From Actinobacteria bacterium casp-actino5 (lineage in GTDB: Bacteria; Actinomycetota; Acidimicrobiia; Acidimicrobiales; Ilumatobacteraceae): 64,000 nucleotides of DNA. The notes beneath the pieces were generated by a model. It ran no database searches. It saw only the letters and a program-made list of their open reading frames with translations, and was not told the DNA's origin. The stretch covers positions 106,761 to 170,760 of the forward strand of contig LFFE01000015.1 of assembly GCA_001510385.1 (NCBI GenBank), in the 5' to 3' direction. Within the stretch, counting starts at the first letter, position 1. Each line of letters starts with the position of its first letter. Below, piece by piece: positions 37,611-46,275 of this stretch. Position numbers and translations under genes: made by a program.

Positions 37611-40424
37611 ATGACACTCACCAACCATCCTCCCCACGATCAGTGGCATAACTGGACCGAACTTGACGCCAAAGCGTGGCCCAAGCGTGTTGAGCGCAAT
37701 TACACGCTTATTCCAACAACGTGCTTCAACTGTGAAGCTGCCTGCGGTCTTGTCGCGTTCATCGACAAAGAAACCGGCGAGGTGGTGAAGTTCGAAGGAA
37801 ACCCAGAACACCCAGCAAGCCGCGGTCGCAACTGCGCTAAAGGGCCTGCAACGATTAACCAGGTCACTGATCCGGAGCGAATCTTGTATCCGCTTCGACG
37901 TGTTGGTGAGCGCGGATCTGGCGAATGGGAACGCATCACTTGGGAGGAAGCCCTCAACGAAATTGGTAGCCGCATCAGGACTGCCATCACTGAGGGGCGC
38001 GGAAACGAAGTGATGTACCACGTCGGTCGCCCGGGAGAGGATGGCTATACCGAGCGCGTGCTATCTGCATGGGGCGTTGACGGGCATAACTCACACACCA
38101 ATATTTGCTCGTCGAATGCGCGTATCGGCTACCAGTCATGGATGGGCCTCGACCGACCATCATCAGACTTTGCGAATGCTGAAGTGATCTTCTTGATCTC
38201 ATCACACCTTGAGGCCGGGCACTACTTCAACCCCCACGCTCAGCGAATTATGGAAGGCCAGCAAAAGGGCGCAAAGGTCATCTGTGTCGATCCTCGGTTG
38301 TCAAACACCGGCGCAAAGGCCGACTACTGGCTCGCACCGTGGCCCGGGACCGAAGCATTCATGCTGCTTGCGATCGCTCGCCTGCTCATCGAAAATGGCA
38401 CGTGGGATCGAGACTTCGTCAAGCGCTGGGTGAACTGGCAGACGTACCTCACTGCGAAGCGGCCTGACCTCCCGTGCCAGTTTGAGTCTCTCGAACAGGC
38501 GCTACTTGATGAATACGCCGAGTACACCGTTGAAGAGGCCGAACGTGTCTGTGGCGTCTCCGGTGATGACCTTCGTGAAATTGCTGAACTCATTGGTCGC
38601 CACATGACCAAATTTGCGTCACACAACTGGCGTGCCGCCGGTGCGGGAAACCTCGGAGGTTGGCAGGTTGCGCGATGCCTTTTCTTCATCAACGTGCTCA
38701 CAGGCTCTGTTGGCACCCCAGGCGGAACAAGCGGAAACGGCTGGAACAAATTCACTCCTGCGCCACCAAAGGGTGGACAACCCATCAAAGAATGGAATGA
38801 ACTCAACTGGCCAGTCGAGTACCCACTCGCCTACCACGAACTTTCGATTCTTCTGCCCCATTTCTTGAACGAAGGCCGAGGGAAACTCGACACCTACTTC
38901 ACCCGGGTCTACAACCCAATTTGGACCAACCCAGATGGATTCTCTTGGCTCGAAGCCTTGAAAGACCCCGCCAAGGTCGGATGCCACGTTGCCCTCACCC
39001 CGACGTGGTCGGAAACCGCATGGTTCGCCGACTATGTGCTCCCAATGGGCGTCGGGTCTGAGCGACACGACATTGCAAGTTATGAGACCCACGCCGGTCG
39101 CTGGATCGGCTTCCGGCAGCCAGTTATGAGGAGATATGCCGAACTCAATGGCGAAACTGTTGATGCAGACAGCAGAACCCACGAGTTCAACGTCGGGGAA
39201 GTCTGGGAAGAGAACGAATTCTGGATTGACCTCAGTTGGCGCATCGATCCTGACGGTTCTCTTGGCATACGGGAGTACTTCGAAAGCGACGAACGTCCGG
39301 GCTCCCCAATGGGAATTGACGAGTATTACGGACGGATGTTCGCTGAGAACGTCCCAGGACTCGCCGACGCCGCTGCCGAAGTTGGCCAGACCCCTCTTGA
39401 CTTCATGAGAGATCGTGGGGCTTACGACGTCCCTGGTGATCCGTATAGGCCGTATGAACGTCCGGTCGATCCGGGTGCGGTCGATGGGTGCGAGAAGGAT
39501 GCCTCAGGTGTCTTTAGAAAGCCAAATACCGAAGGCACATGGAATGGTGATGCTGCATCACTCGGGCAGTTGCACCTCGCAAAACTCGGAGACGGCAGCC
39601 CGGCGATTGAGGTAGACGGAGAACTGAAAGAAGGGTTCCCAACTCCATCGAAGAAGTTGGAGTTGTTTTCGACCACCCTGCACGACTGGGGTTGGCCCGA
39701 GTATGCAACACCCAAATGGATTCCTAGTCATGTTCACTGGGAGGACCTCGACATCGAAGGTGACGAGCGAGTGCTGTTGCCGACCTTCCGAATCCCGACG
39801 CTCATTCATACTCGTTCAGCGAATTCGAAGTGGCTCAACGAAATTTCGCACCGACATCCTCTCTGGATCCACCCGAGTGACGCCGAGAAGCTCGGAATTG
39901 ATGAAAACGGCCTCGTCCGAATTACGACCCGCATTGGCCACTTCGTCATCTCCTCTTGGCGTACCGAAGGTATTCGACCAGGAGTGGTTGCGGCGTCGCA
40001 CCATATGGGTCGCTGGCGGCTCGAAGAAGGCAAAGCTCGTTCGTTTGGAGCTGGTCTTGCATCGATCACAAATGATGGCTCTTCATGGAAGTTACAAAAG
40101 AAAAAGGGCATCGAGGCTTACGAGTCTGAAGATCCCGACACCAACCGCATTTGGTGGAACGACACAGGCGTCCACCAAAACCTCACCTTCGCTGTTCAGC
40201 CTGACCCGATCTCGGGAATGCAATGCTGGCACCAGCGCGTGCGCGTCGGTCCAGCACAGCCTGGCGACGAATACGGCGATGTTGTGGTCGACACGGCAAA
40301 GTCCCGCGAGGCATACCTCGACTGGTTGAGCAAGACTCGTCCTGCACCTGGCCCAAATGGATTGAGGCGCCCGCTGTGGTACGCACGGCCGTTGAAACCA
40401 GTTCCAGAGGCATACCTACTCTAA
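37611..40424 (+). CDS. Molybdopterin oxidoreductase catalytic subunit (SoeA/PsrA-like)
   Basis: A 937-residue enzyme of the DMSO reductase superfamily. The N-terminal [4Fe-4S] site is C38-x2-C41-x3-C45-x29-C75 followed by Lys. Cys166 in NICSSNARIG is a likely molybdenum ligand. The bis-MGD domains follow, ending with a C-terminal barrel (WLNEISHRHPLWIHPSDAEKLGI). No Tat signal is present, so the enzyme is cytoplasmic, as in SoeA sulfite dehydrogenase and unlike secreted PsrA/PhsA. ATG 37611 has GGAGAAAG about 4 nt upstream. With the fused subunit and the persulfide dioxygenase-like protein it suggests cytoplasmic sulfite oxidation; polysulfide or thiosulfate reduction remains possible. Confidence 0.82.
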   Translation: MTLTNHPPHDQWHNWTELDAKAWPKRVERNYTLIPTTCFNCEAACGLVAFIDKETGEVVKFEGNPEHPASRGRNCAKGPATINQVTDPERILYPLRRVGERGSGEWERITWEEALNEIGSRIRTAITEGRGNEVMYHVGRPGEDGYTERVLSAWGVDGHNSHTNICSSNARIGYQSWMGLDRPSSDFANAEVIFLISSHLEAGHYFNPHAQRIMEGQQKGAKVICVDPRLSNTGAKADYWLAPWPGTEAFMLLAIARLLIENGTWDRDFVKRWVNWQTYLTAKRPDLPCQFESLEQALLDEYAEYTVEEAERVCGVSGDDLREIAELIGRHMTKFASHNWRAAGAGNLGGWQVARCLFFINVLTGSVGTPGGTSGNGWNKFTPAPPKGGQPIKEWNELNWPVEYPLAYHELSILLPHFLNEGRGKLDTYFTRVYNPIWTNPDGFSWLEALKDPAKVGCHVALTPTWSETAWFADYVLPMGVGSERHDIASYETHAGRWIGFRQPVMRRYAELNGETVDADSRTHEFNVGEVWEENEFWIDLSWRIDPDGSLGIREYFESDERPGSPMGIDEYYGRMFAENVPGLADAAAEVGQTPLDFMRDRGAYDVPGDPYRPYERPVDPGAVDGCEKDASGVFRKPNTEGTWNGDAASLGQLHLAKLGDGSPAIEVDGELKEGFPTPSKKLELFSTTLHDWGWPEYATPKWIPSHVHWEDLDIEGDERVLLPTFRIPTLIHTRSANSKWLNEISHRHPLWIHPSDAEKLGIDENGLVRITTRIGHFVISSWRTEGIRPGVVAASHHMGRWRLEEGKARSFGAGLASITNDGSSWKLQKKKGIEAYESEDPDTNRIWWNDTGVHQNLTFAVQPDPISGMQCWHQRVRVGPAQPGDEYGDVVVDTAKSREAYLDWLSKTRPAPGPNGLRRPLWYARPLKPVPEAYLL

Positions 40425-40436
40425 GGTAGCGTCGCT

Positions 40437-41234
40437 ATGAACTCCTCACCCACGCAATCCTTGAAGTTATCTCGGTCTAGTGGTGTGCCGCTCTGGCAGC
40501 AACTTGAGACCGACTTACGTCGGCGCCTTCATGCCGGTGAGTTCGTAGATCACTTTCCGTCCGACCGCGAACTCATGGAGGCCTACGGAGTCAGTCGCCA
40601 TACCGCTCGACACGCGATGACATCGTTAGGCAACGATGGCATTGTTCATCGCTTTCGAGGCATCGGGTCGTCAATCGATAGCGGCCGTATCGCTCAGTCA
40701 CTTGGAAGTTTGTACAGCCTCTTTCAGGTGGTCGAATCGGCAGGGATCCAGCAAACGAGCGTCGTGCTGTCAGTAGGCGCAGCGACCGATCCACGCATCG
40801 CCCCAAAGTTGGGGCTTGATGAAAGTTCCTTACTGTTTCATCTTGCCCGGCTTCGTCTTGCGGACGGCGATCCAATCGCTGTCGACTACGTCTGGCTACC
40901 AGGTGAGTACATCTCACCGCTGCAACGCACCGACTTCACCCGTACCTCGCTGTACGACGAAATGGAACTCTCGACACTCGGACGACCATCTGCCGGGTCT
41001 GAGCACATCTCTGCAATTGTGCCCAATAGCGAAATACAACATCTGCTCTCGATTGATGATCAGACAGGCGTATTCGAGTTGATTCGACAGGGAGAAAAGT
41101 CCGGAAACGTCATTGAATTCCGTCGGACATTCATCCGCGGAGACAGCTTCAACTTGGTGACTGACTGGCGACGTGGGCAACGCAGTGAAATGCGGCTCGA
41201 ACAGAAGAATCGGATTACAGATCTCGCTGATTAA
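40437..41234 (+). CDS. GntR-family regulator with UTRA domain (HutC type)
   Basis: A 265-residue regulator. The winged helix-turn-helix is in residues 12-80 (PLWQQLETDLRRRLHAGEF, FPSDRELMEAYGVSRHTARHAM), and a UTRA ligand-binding domain follows from about 95 to 250 (LLFHLARLRLADGDPIAVDYVWLP). HutC-type proteins bind as dimers to palindromes of about 12-14 bp. It starts 12 bp after the molybdoenzyme gene and is the obvious candidate to bind the palindrome at 34545-34556, but this is inference. TAGCGT and TAAGGT hexamers close to the start suggest a second promoter. The ligand is unknown. Confidence 0.9.
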   Translation: MNSSPTQSLKLSRSSGVPLWQQLETDLRRRLHAGEFVDHFPSDRELMEAYGVSRHTARHAMTSLGNDGIVHRFRGIGSSIDSGRIAQSLGSLYSLFQVVESAGIQQTSVVLSVGAATDPRIAPKLGLDESSLLFHLARLRLADGDPIAVDYVWLPGEYISPLQRTDFTRTSLYDEMELSTLGRPSAGSEHISAIVPNSEIQHLLSIDDQTGVFELIRQGEKSGNVIEFRRTFIRGDSFNLVTDWRRGQRSEMRLEQKNRITDLAD

Positions 41235-41239
41235 GGCCG

Positions 41240-41251
41240 TAACCTCATGGT
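41240..41251 (+). promoter_or_regulatory. Leaderless -10 element before thiolase
   Basis: TAACCT at 41240-41245 lies 6 nt before the ATG at 41252. It begins 5 nt after the GntR gene stop codon, so the thiolase probably has an independent leaderless transcript. Confidence 0.5.
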
Positions 41252-42457
41252 ATGAGCAGCAACACAGCCCCAAATAACGGCCGCGAGATTGTCATTGTCG
41301 ATGCGGTTCGAAGCCCTATCGGTCGCCGCAATGGTGGATTGGCAGGAATGCACCCCGCTTCACTACTCGGCAAGATCCAGAGCTCGCTCATCGAGCGCAG
41401 CGGCATCGACCCAACTGCGATCGAACAGGTTGTTGGTGGATGTGTCAGCCAAGTTGGTGAGCAGAGCTTCAACGTCACTCGAACCGCCTGGCTCGGTGCC
41501 GGTCTCCCAATCGAGACCGCGGCAACGACGGTAGATACTCAATGTGGGTCAAGCCAGCAAGCGACCAACCTCGCGGCGTCACTCATTGCATCAGGAACTG
41601 TCGACGTTGCAATGGCCTGTGGCGTCGAGGTGATGAGCCGAATTCCAATCGGTATCAACTCGTCCAAGAAGTTGGGCCTCGGTGTCCCTATTCCGAAGGA
41701 ATACTTCGCCCGTCTTGAAATGACGTCACAGTTCGAAGGTGCTGAGCGCATTGCCGACAAGTGGGATATCTCGCGAGACGACACAGATGCGTTCGGTTTT
41801 GAATCACAGAATCGTGCGGCCCAAGCGTGGAACGAAGATAGATTCGCCGGCCAGTGGATATCGGTTGATGCGCCGGTGCTTGACGAAGAGGGCAACCCGA
41901 CCGGCGAGATGGCGGCAATTAGTCGTGATGAAGGCATCCGCGAGACATCTCTTGAGAAGCTCGGCCAATTGAAACCCGTCGCCCGCGAAGATGGTGTTCA
42001 CACCGCTGGCAACAGCTCCCAGATCTCCGATGGCGCTTCTGCAGTCCTCATGATGACCGCAGAGCGTGCCGAAGCTCTCGGGTTGACTCCACGAGCACGC
42101 GTTGTCGACACGTGTCTCGTCGGCGTCGATCCAGTACTGATGTTGACAGGTCCAATGGATGCAACACGTCGACTCCTTGACCGGTCCGGCCTCTCAATCG
42201 ACGACATCGACAACTTCGAGATCAACGAAGCATTCGCATCCGTTGTCCTTGCATGGGCAAAAGAAGTCGGTGCTGACCTCGCGAAGACCAACCCGAACGG
42301 CGGCGCCATCGCTCTAGGTCACCCACTTGGAGCTACTGGGTCGTTCCTCATGACGAAGTCGCTGTACGAACTCGAGCGCACCTCAGGCCGTTACGGCCTC
42401 ATCTCAATGTGCTGCGGCGGTGGACTCGGCACTGGAACCCTCATCGAGCGAATCTGA
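41252..42457 (+). CDS. Thiolase (acetyl-CoA acetyltransferase family)
   Basis: A 401-residue thiolase. The nucleophilic Cys98 is in DTQCGSSQQA, the catalytic His in GHPLGATG near residue 350 and the second Cys in MCCGGGLGTG near residue 390. NEAFA is also present. Thiolases cleave 3-ketoacyl-CoA in beta-oxidation or condense two acetyl-CoA. The biological direction and chain length cannot be read from sequence. The following nuclease gene overlaps its end. Confidence 0.94.
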   Translation: MSSNTAPNNGREIVIVDAVRSPIGRRNGGLAGMHPASLLGKIQSSLIERSGIDPTAIEQVVGGCVSQVGEQSFNVTRTAWLGAGLPIETAATTVDTQCGSSQQATNLAASLIASGTVDVAMACGVEVMSRIPIGINSSKKLGLGVPIPKEYFARLEMTSQFEGAERIADKWDISRDDTDAFGFESQNRAAQAWNEDRFAGQWISVDAPVLDEEGNPTGEMAAISRDEGIRETSLEKLGQLKPVAREDGVHTAGNSSQISDGASAVLMMTAERAEALGLTPRARVVDTCLVGVDPVLMLTGPMDATRRLLDRSGLSIDDIDNFEINEAFASVVLAWAKEVGADLAKTNPNGGAIALGHPLGATGSFLMTKSLYELERTSGRYGLISMCCGGGLGTGTLIERI

Positions 42458-42942
42458 GACTCACCTTCCGCAGTGCTGTCATCCTCACCTTGGTGGTGAC
42501 AGCCTGTGGATCATCCTCGACTCCTCGTACAGGCATCGTCGACCGTGTCATCGATGGCGACACTGTCGACATTGCCTTTGGCAATGATCTCGAGCGTGTT
42601 CGACTGATTGGAATTGATACACCTGAGATCGGGTACGAGGGTGCTCCAGACGAGTGTTGGGCTCAAAATGCAAAACAGGCCTTGCAACGCTTACTTCCCG
42701 AAGGAACCGAGGTTCGTGTGCTCCGGGATGTGGTTGCACGTGACCACTACGGTCGGCTGCTTGGCTACATCTTCGTCAACAACGACCGCTTTGTGAACGG
42801 CGAGCTTGCCCTCAATGGCCACGCAGCGGTTTTGTCGATTGCTCCTAACGAGTCATTTTCAGGTGAGATACAGCGAGCAGCAACTACTGCTCGAAACAGC
42901 AACATCGGGCTCTGGCGAGCCTGTGATTCATCGGCCAGATAA
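42409..42942 (+). CDS. Thermonuclease-like (SNase) lipoprotein
   Basis: A staphylococcal nuclease-fold protein. Catalytic features include DGDTVDI, VRLIGIDTPEIGYEG (Arg, Asp, Thr and Glu of the active site) and DHYGRLLGYIF (second Arg). The start of the protein holds a hydrophobic signal, SAVILTLVVTACGSSS, with a lipobox, so the nuclease is probably anchored outside the membrane. The start is uncertain: GTG 42409 overlaps the thiolase by 49 bp, while a CTG at 42454 overlaps its TGA by one dinucleotide and would still give a short signal peptide. The role could be nutrient DNA/RNA scavenging. Confidence 0.85.
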   Translation: MLRRWTRHWNPHRANLRLTFRSAVILTLVVTACGSSSTPRTGIVDRVIDGDTVDIAFGNDLERVRLIGIDTPEIGYEGAPDECWAQNAKQALQRLLPEGTEVRVLRDVVARDHYGRLLGYIFVNNDRFVNGELALNGHAAVLSIAPNESFSGEIQRAATTARNSNIGLWRACDSSAR

Positions 42943-42953
42943 CTTCAGTGGTA

Positions 42954-43805
42954 ATGACCGCCCTTAACGAACGTCTCGGATTTACATCCCAAGATCGCGT
43001 GCTCATTATCTCTTGTGATGATCTTGGCCTGAGCCATTCGTCAAACGAGGGTGTGATGTCAGCTCTGCGCGACGGTGTAGCGACGTGCGCCTCCATCATG
43101 GTTCCTGCCCCTTGGGCTCGTCACGCTGCGCAGCAGGTAACCCCTAGCGATGACATCGGGGTGCACCTCACCCTAAATGCGGAGCACGACTGCTATCGAT
43201 TTGGGCCAGTCACACATGCACCATCACTGCTATCGGGAGACGGAGGATTTCCGTCTGCCATTGATGATTTGTGGGAACACGCAGATCCGGCCGAAGTTCG
43301 ACGAGAACTCCGCACCCAGGTCACCCGCGCTCAGGCGTGGGGAATCGATGTCACCCACCTCGCGCCCCATCTTTCCGCAATCACATTGCGACCCGAATTC
43401 TTCGACGCCTATCTCGATGTTGCCGTCGAGTTCCAACTCCCCATTCGTCTGCCGTCAACCGTGTCTGCTGCCGAGGCTGGGTTCCCATTCCGTGCACTTG
43501 CGGCCGATGAGGGAGTGCTATTCCCAGATTTCTTCAATCACGATTGGCGGGCCGGGTCGCGCCAACGGGTTCTCGACGCAATCGAACGACTACCGGCTGG
43601 AGTAACCGAGCTCCATCTGCAACCCACTCTTGACACCCCAGAGATTCGCGCACTCAGTTCAGACGCCGTTGGTTGGATCGACGATCATGCATTTCTCCTC
43701 GAGCCGGACGTTCGATCCGCACTTGCGGCAAGCGGAACTCATCTGATTGGTTATCGAGAGATACGCACGGCAATGCGCTCTCAACTGTCGAGTTCGACGA
43801 GTTGA
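42954..43805 (+). CDS. ChbG/YdjC-like carbohydrate deacetylase
   Basis: A 283-residue protein with the YdjC signature ISCDDLGLSHSSNEGV near residue 20 (metal-binding Asp pair) and GVHLTLNAEH near residue 68. A further conserved HLAPHLSA carries another metal-ligand histidine. The family deacetylates N-acetyl groups of chitooligosaccharides and related sugars. ATG 42954 is chosen; TAACTT lies 8 nt upstream, and a GTG lies 6 nt earlier. Its end overlaps the convergent SCP2-like gene by 25 bp. Substrate unknown. Confidence 0.85.
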   Translation: MTALNERLGFTSQDRVLIISCDDLGLSHSSNEGVMSALRDGVATCASIMVPAPWARHAAQQVTPSDDIGVHLTLNAEHDCYRFGPVTHAPSLLSGDGGFPSAIDDLWEHADPAEVRRELRTQVTRAQAWGIDVTHLAPHLSAITLRPEFFDAYLDVAVEFQLPIRLPSTVSAAEAGFPFRALAADEGVLFPDFFNHDWRAGSRQRVLDAIERLPAGVTELHLQPTLDTPEIRALSSDAVGWIDDHAFLLEPDVRSALAASGTHLIGYREIRTAMRSQLSSSTS

Positions 43806-44020
43806 GCAATCGCGTGAGCTGCCTCACCTGATGACAGTTCACTGAATAGCGCTCCGGTGCTTCCCACAGCCTTCAGTTGACCTCTCATGAATGCCACTGT
43901 GGGGTCAAAGTCGGCATCGCTCGCAACCTTGATCGGAACGGAAATGACAAGGTCTGCCCCATCAGGACCATCAACACGTTCGTTTCCTTTTGATATTTGG
44001 ACTCGATATTGCACAGACAT
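43781..44020 (-). CDS. Small SCP2-like protein, 79 aa
   Basis: A short protein with the C-terminal half of an SCP2 sterol-carrier fold: ADLVISVPIKVASDADFDPTVAFMRGQLKAVGSTGALFSEL, where 'AFMRGQLK..G' is the characteristic strand-helix segment. Full SCP2 domains have about 100-120 residues, so the lipid pocket is partial. It might bind a lipid or act as an accessory. Two ATGs at 44020 and 44026 and a GTG at 44029 are possible starts. It follows mca on the minus strand by 22 bp. Confidence 0.6.
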   Translation of the reverse strand: MSVQYRVQISKGNERVDGPDGADLVISVPIKVASDADFDPTVAFMRGQLKAVGSTGALFSELSSGEAAHAIAQLVELDS

Positions 44021-44042
44021 GACCATCACAACTTATCTGCGG

Positions 44043-44966
44043 TCACTGAGCGGGCTCTGCGAGGCCATCAAATAACGAGGTCTCTCCTGTCGAAATCGGC
44101 CCACACCTACTTTGCGCAAGGATCCAATCCTCTGTTGGGTACACCCGAGCCAATTCGTCATCGTCGAGCCCAGACCAAAACAGCGCGGATGGATCGACCT
44201 GAGTCGCGTGTGCCCGAAGCGCACCGGTTCGTGCCCACATGTAGTCAGATACGTCAACACGAGTTGTGATGCGGTCGTCTTGACTTGGCCGAGAGAACCA
44301 ATTCTCGTCGAACGGTGATTCGCCATGCTTTTCAAGAAGTGCCTCATGAACTCGTTTCATGCGCTCAACTGACCAGGCCGAGTAGTACAACTTCGAAATC
44401 GAATGTGCCGCACCACAGTCTGGATACGCCTCGGCGTCAGCTGCTTTCTCAAAGGCAAGGACGCTGACATCGTGAACCTTAAGGTGATCAGGGTGTGGGT
44501 ATCCAGCCTGATCATCTGAGTATGTGATCAGCACGTCAGGCCTTACTCGACGAATCTCTTTCACTAATCGACCGACTGCCTCGTCGAGATCAGCCATGTG
44601 GAAGCAGTCAGGATGATGATTTGATGGACTGTCAGCCATACCGGAATCGCGGTACCCCAGCATCAGCACTTCAGAAAACCCAATCACCTTCGCGGATGCT
44701 TGCAGTTCAAGTGGCCGAACCTCTGCGAGACGCAATTTTGTCTCTGCCTCATCAAGACCTTCGAATAACTGCCCCGGCTCTCTAAGGGCGGGATTTTGAA
44801 GATCGCCCTCTTCACCACCGGTGCAACATACAAGAACCGCTGACGATCCTTCAGCGACATATCGAGCAAGTGTTGGCGCACCCTTTGACGCTTCGTCATC
44901 AGGGTGAGCGTGCACTGTCATTATTACTCGTTGCGAATTGAGTGCGTTCTTGCCAACGTCAGACAC
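44043..44966 (-). CDS. mca: Mycothiol S-conjugate amidase
   Basis: A 307-residue PIG-L/LmbE-family amidase. The zinc ligands are in AHPDDE near residue 20 and HPDH near residue 157, with the wider TYSDDQAGYPHPDHLKVHD block typical of Mca and its paralogue MshB. Mca cleaves mycothiol S-conjugates to release mercapturic acids for export, so the organism probably makes mycothiol. MshB remains an alternative, but the length and C-terminal region are closer to Mca. The start GTG 44966 lies 7 nt after a TAGCCT hexamer on the minus strand. Confidence 0.87.
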   Translation of the reverse strand: MSDVGKNALNSQRVIMTVHAHPDDEASKGAPTLARYVAEGSSAVLVCCTGGEEGDLQNPALREPGQLFEGLDEAETKLRLAEVRPLELQASAKVIGFSEVLMLGYRDSGMADSPSNHHPDCFHMADLDEAVGRLVKEIRRVRPDVLITYSDDQAGYPHPDHLKVHDVSVLAFEKAADAEAYPDCGAAHSISKLYYSAWSVERMKRVHEALLEKHGESPFDENWFSRPSQDDRITTRVDVSDYMWARTGALRAHATQVDPSALFWSGLDDDELARVYPTEDWILAQSRCGPISTGETSLFDGLAEPAQ

Positions 44967-44973
44967 AGCCCAG

Positions 44974-44989
44974 AGGCTAGCGGTAGCCT
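44974..44989. promoter_or_regulatory. Back-to-back divergent -10 elements forming an inverted repeat
   Basis: AGGCTA (44974-44979) and TAGCCT (44984-44989) are perfect reverse complements separated by GCGG. Read on the minus strand, TAGCCT lies 7 nt before the mca GTG; on the plus strand it lies 6 nt before the ATG of the small lipoprotein gene. Both transcripts would be leaderless and the two polymerases could not bind together. Confidence 0.6.
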
Positions 44990-44995
44990 GACCAC

Positions 44996-45157
44996 ATGTT
45001 CGGGAGTGTTCATCGGCGTGTTGCCCTCTCCGTTATCGCCGCGATCAGCACAGGCTTGCTGCAATCGTGCGACACAAATGACGGTCGAGAAATGAGGCCA
45101 CCGGCCGAACTCGGAAGTGTGACAGTTCAGCAACAAGTAGTTGCTCCTCAGCTATGA
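44996..45157 (+). CDS. Small lipoprotein, 53 aa
   Basis: The frame reads MFGSVHRRVALSVIAAIS, then the lipobox LLQSC and a short polar tail ending QQVVAPQL. A charged N-terminus, hydrophobic core and lipobox make a complete lipoprotein signal, leaving a mature part of only about 30 residues. TAGCCT 6 nt upstream supports the start, and its TGA overlaps the rhomboid ATG (ATGA), so translation is coupled. It may be a true mini-lipoprotein or the remnant of a longer one whose domain was lost. No homologue was recognised. Confidence 0.6.
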   Translation: MFGSVHRRVALSVIAAISTGLLQSCDTNDGREMRPPAELGSVTVQQQVVAPQL

Positions 45158-46023
45158 GTGAGTTACCCCCTCCACCACCATCGCAGTCCCTCAGCACTGC
45201 AGGCTCAAACTGCACCGTGCACCGAGATCGCCCTGCCGGGCGCCACTGCACCCGCTGCGGCTCTCCAGCCTGCTCAGAGTGTCTTGTCCGCGGATCGGTG
45301 GGGAGCCTCTGCGTTGCCTGCCGCAAGGCGAGCACACCGAGTGCCGGCACCCGTGTTCGCTACTGGCAAGCATCACAGGGCGTGCTCGTCGTGAAGGCGC
45401 TAATCGCCGCGAACCTGGCGGTCTTTGTTCTCATGGTCACATTTGATGCTCGTGCAATGGGCGGGTCGTTGACGCAACTGCAGATTGATCTTGGCCTTAA
45501 TGCGTCGCTACTTGGTCAAGGGCCCGGCGAGTGGTATCGAATCGTCTCATCGGGTTTCATTCATTACGGATTACTGCATATTGGGTTCAATATGTACTTG
45601 CTCTACCAGTTAGGTGGAACCCTCGAAATTGCGCTTGGGCGCCTCAAATTTCTTTCGCTCTACCTTGCATGTCTTGCCGGAGGTTCGCTTGGCGCTCTCA
45701 TCCTGCAACCAGGCGGTCTTCACGGCGGCGCGTCGGGTGCAGTCTTCGGACTCATGGGAGTAACTGCTATGGCCTACCAGCAACGAGGCATCAACCCGAT
45801 GCGAACTCAGATCGGCAGCTTGCTGTTAATGAACCTTGCGATCACATTTCTCGTACCCGGAATTTCAATTGGTGGCCATCTTGGGGGTGCCGTGACGGGA
45901 GGCGTATGCGCGTTGGTTGTCACAGCACCGCGCCAAACCACCGTGCGCAAAGAGCGACAAACACTTGCGTTAACGGCGCTATTTGTAATTGCTGCTGCTG
46001 CGTGCATTCTGATAGCAGGCTGA
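45154..46023 (+). CDS. Rhomboid family intramembrane serine protease with N-terminal zinc-binding domain
   Basis: A 289-residue protein. Residues 18-57 form a B-box-like zinc domain (CTVH, CTRCGSPACSECL, CVACRK). From about residue 75 to 289 come six to seven membrane helices of a rhomboid protease: FIHYGLLHIGFNMYLLY (the HxxxN helix), nucleophile Ser in GGASGAVFGLMG and catalytic His in GGHLGGAVTGG. Rhomboids cut substrates within the membrane. The cytoplasmic zinc domain could recruit partners. It is coupled to the 53-residue lipoprotein gene upstream. Confidence 0.9.
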   Translation: MSELPPPPPSQSLSTAGSNCTVHRDRPAGRHCTRCGSPACSECLVRGSVGSLCVACRKASTPSAGTRVRYWQASQGVLVVKALIAANLAVFVLMVTFDARAMGGSLTQLQIDLGLNASLLGQGPGEWYRIVSSGFIHYGLLHIGFNMYLLYQLGGTLEIALGRLKFLSLYLACLAGGSLGALILQPGGLHGGASGAVFGLMGVTAMAYQQRGINPMRTQIGSLLLMNLAITFLVPGISIGGHLGGAVTGGVCALVVTAPRQTTVRKERQTLALTALFVIAAAACILIAG

Positions 46024-46083
46024 CAGGACCCCCAACAGATGTGTCTTGGACAGGCTGCCACACCCCTCATTCACAGTGGAAGC

Positions 46084-46263
46084 ATGAAACAAGATGAATT
46101 CAATGCCCCACTGCAGTTAATGCTGCTTCCAACATCACACCTGCCCGAATGTCTGCGGCTCGATGACGCCACACGGGTGGCAGGCCTTCACCACATCAGC
46201 GAACTACGAGCCGAACTGGAACGCCGACGCATGAAGCGTCGGCCATCACAACCCGCTGCCTAA
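46084..46263 (+). CDS. Small hypothetical protein, 59 aa
   Basis: A short frame 60 bp after the rhomboid gene: MKQDEFNAPLQLMLLPTSHL, then LRLDDATRVAGLHHISELRAELERRRMKR. The helical, Arg-rich second half looks protein-like, and GGAAG lies just before the ATG. No family, signal peptide or membrane helix is visible. It converges on the LLM gene with a 12-bp gap. It could be a chance frame. Confidence 0.45.
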   Translation: MKQDEFNAPLQLMLLPTSHLPECLRLDDATRVAGLHHISELRAELERRRMKRRPSQPAA

Positions 46264-46275
46264 ATGTTGACGTGA

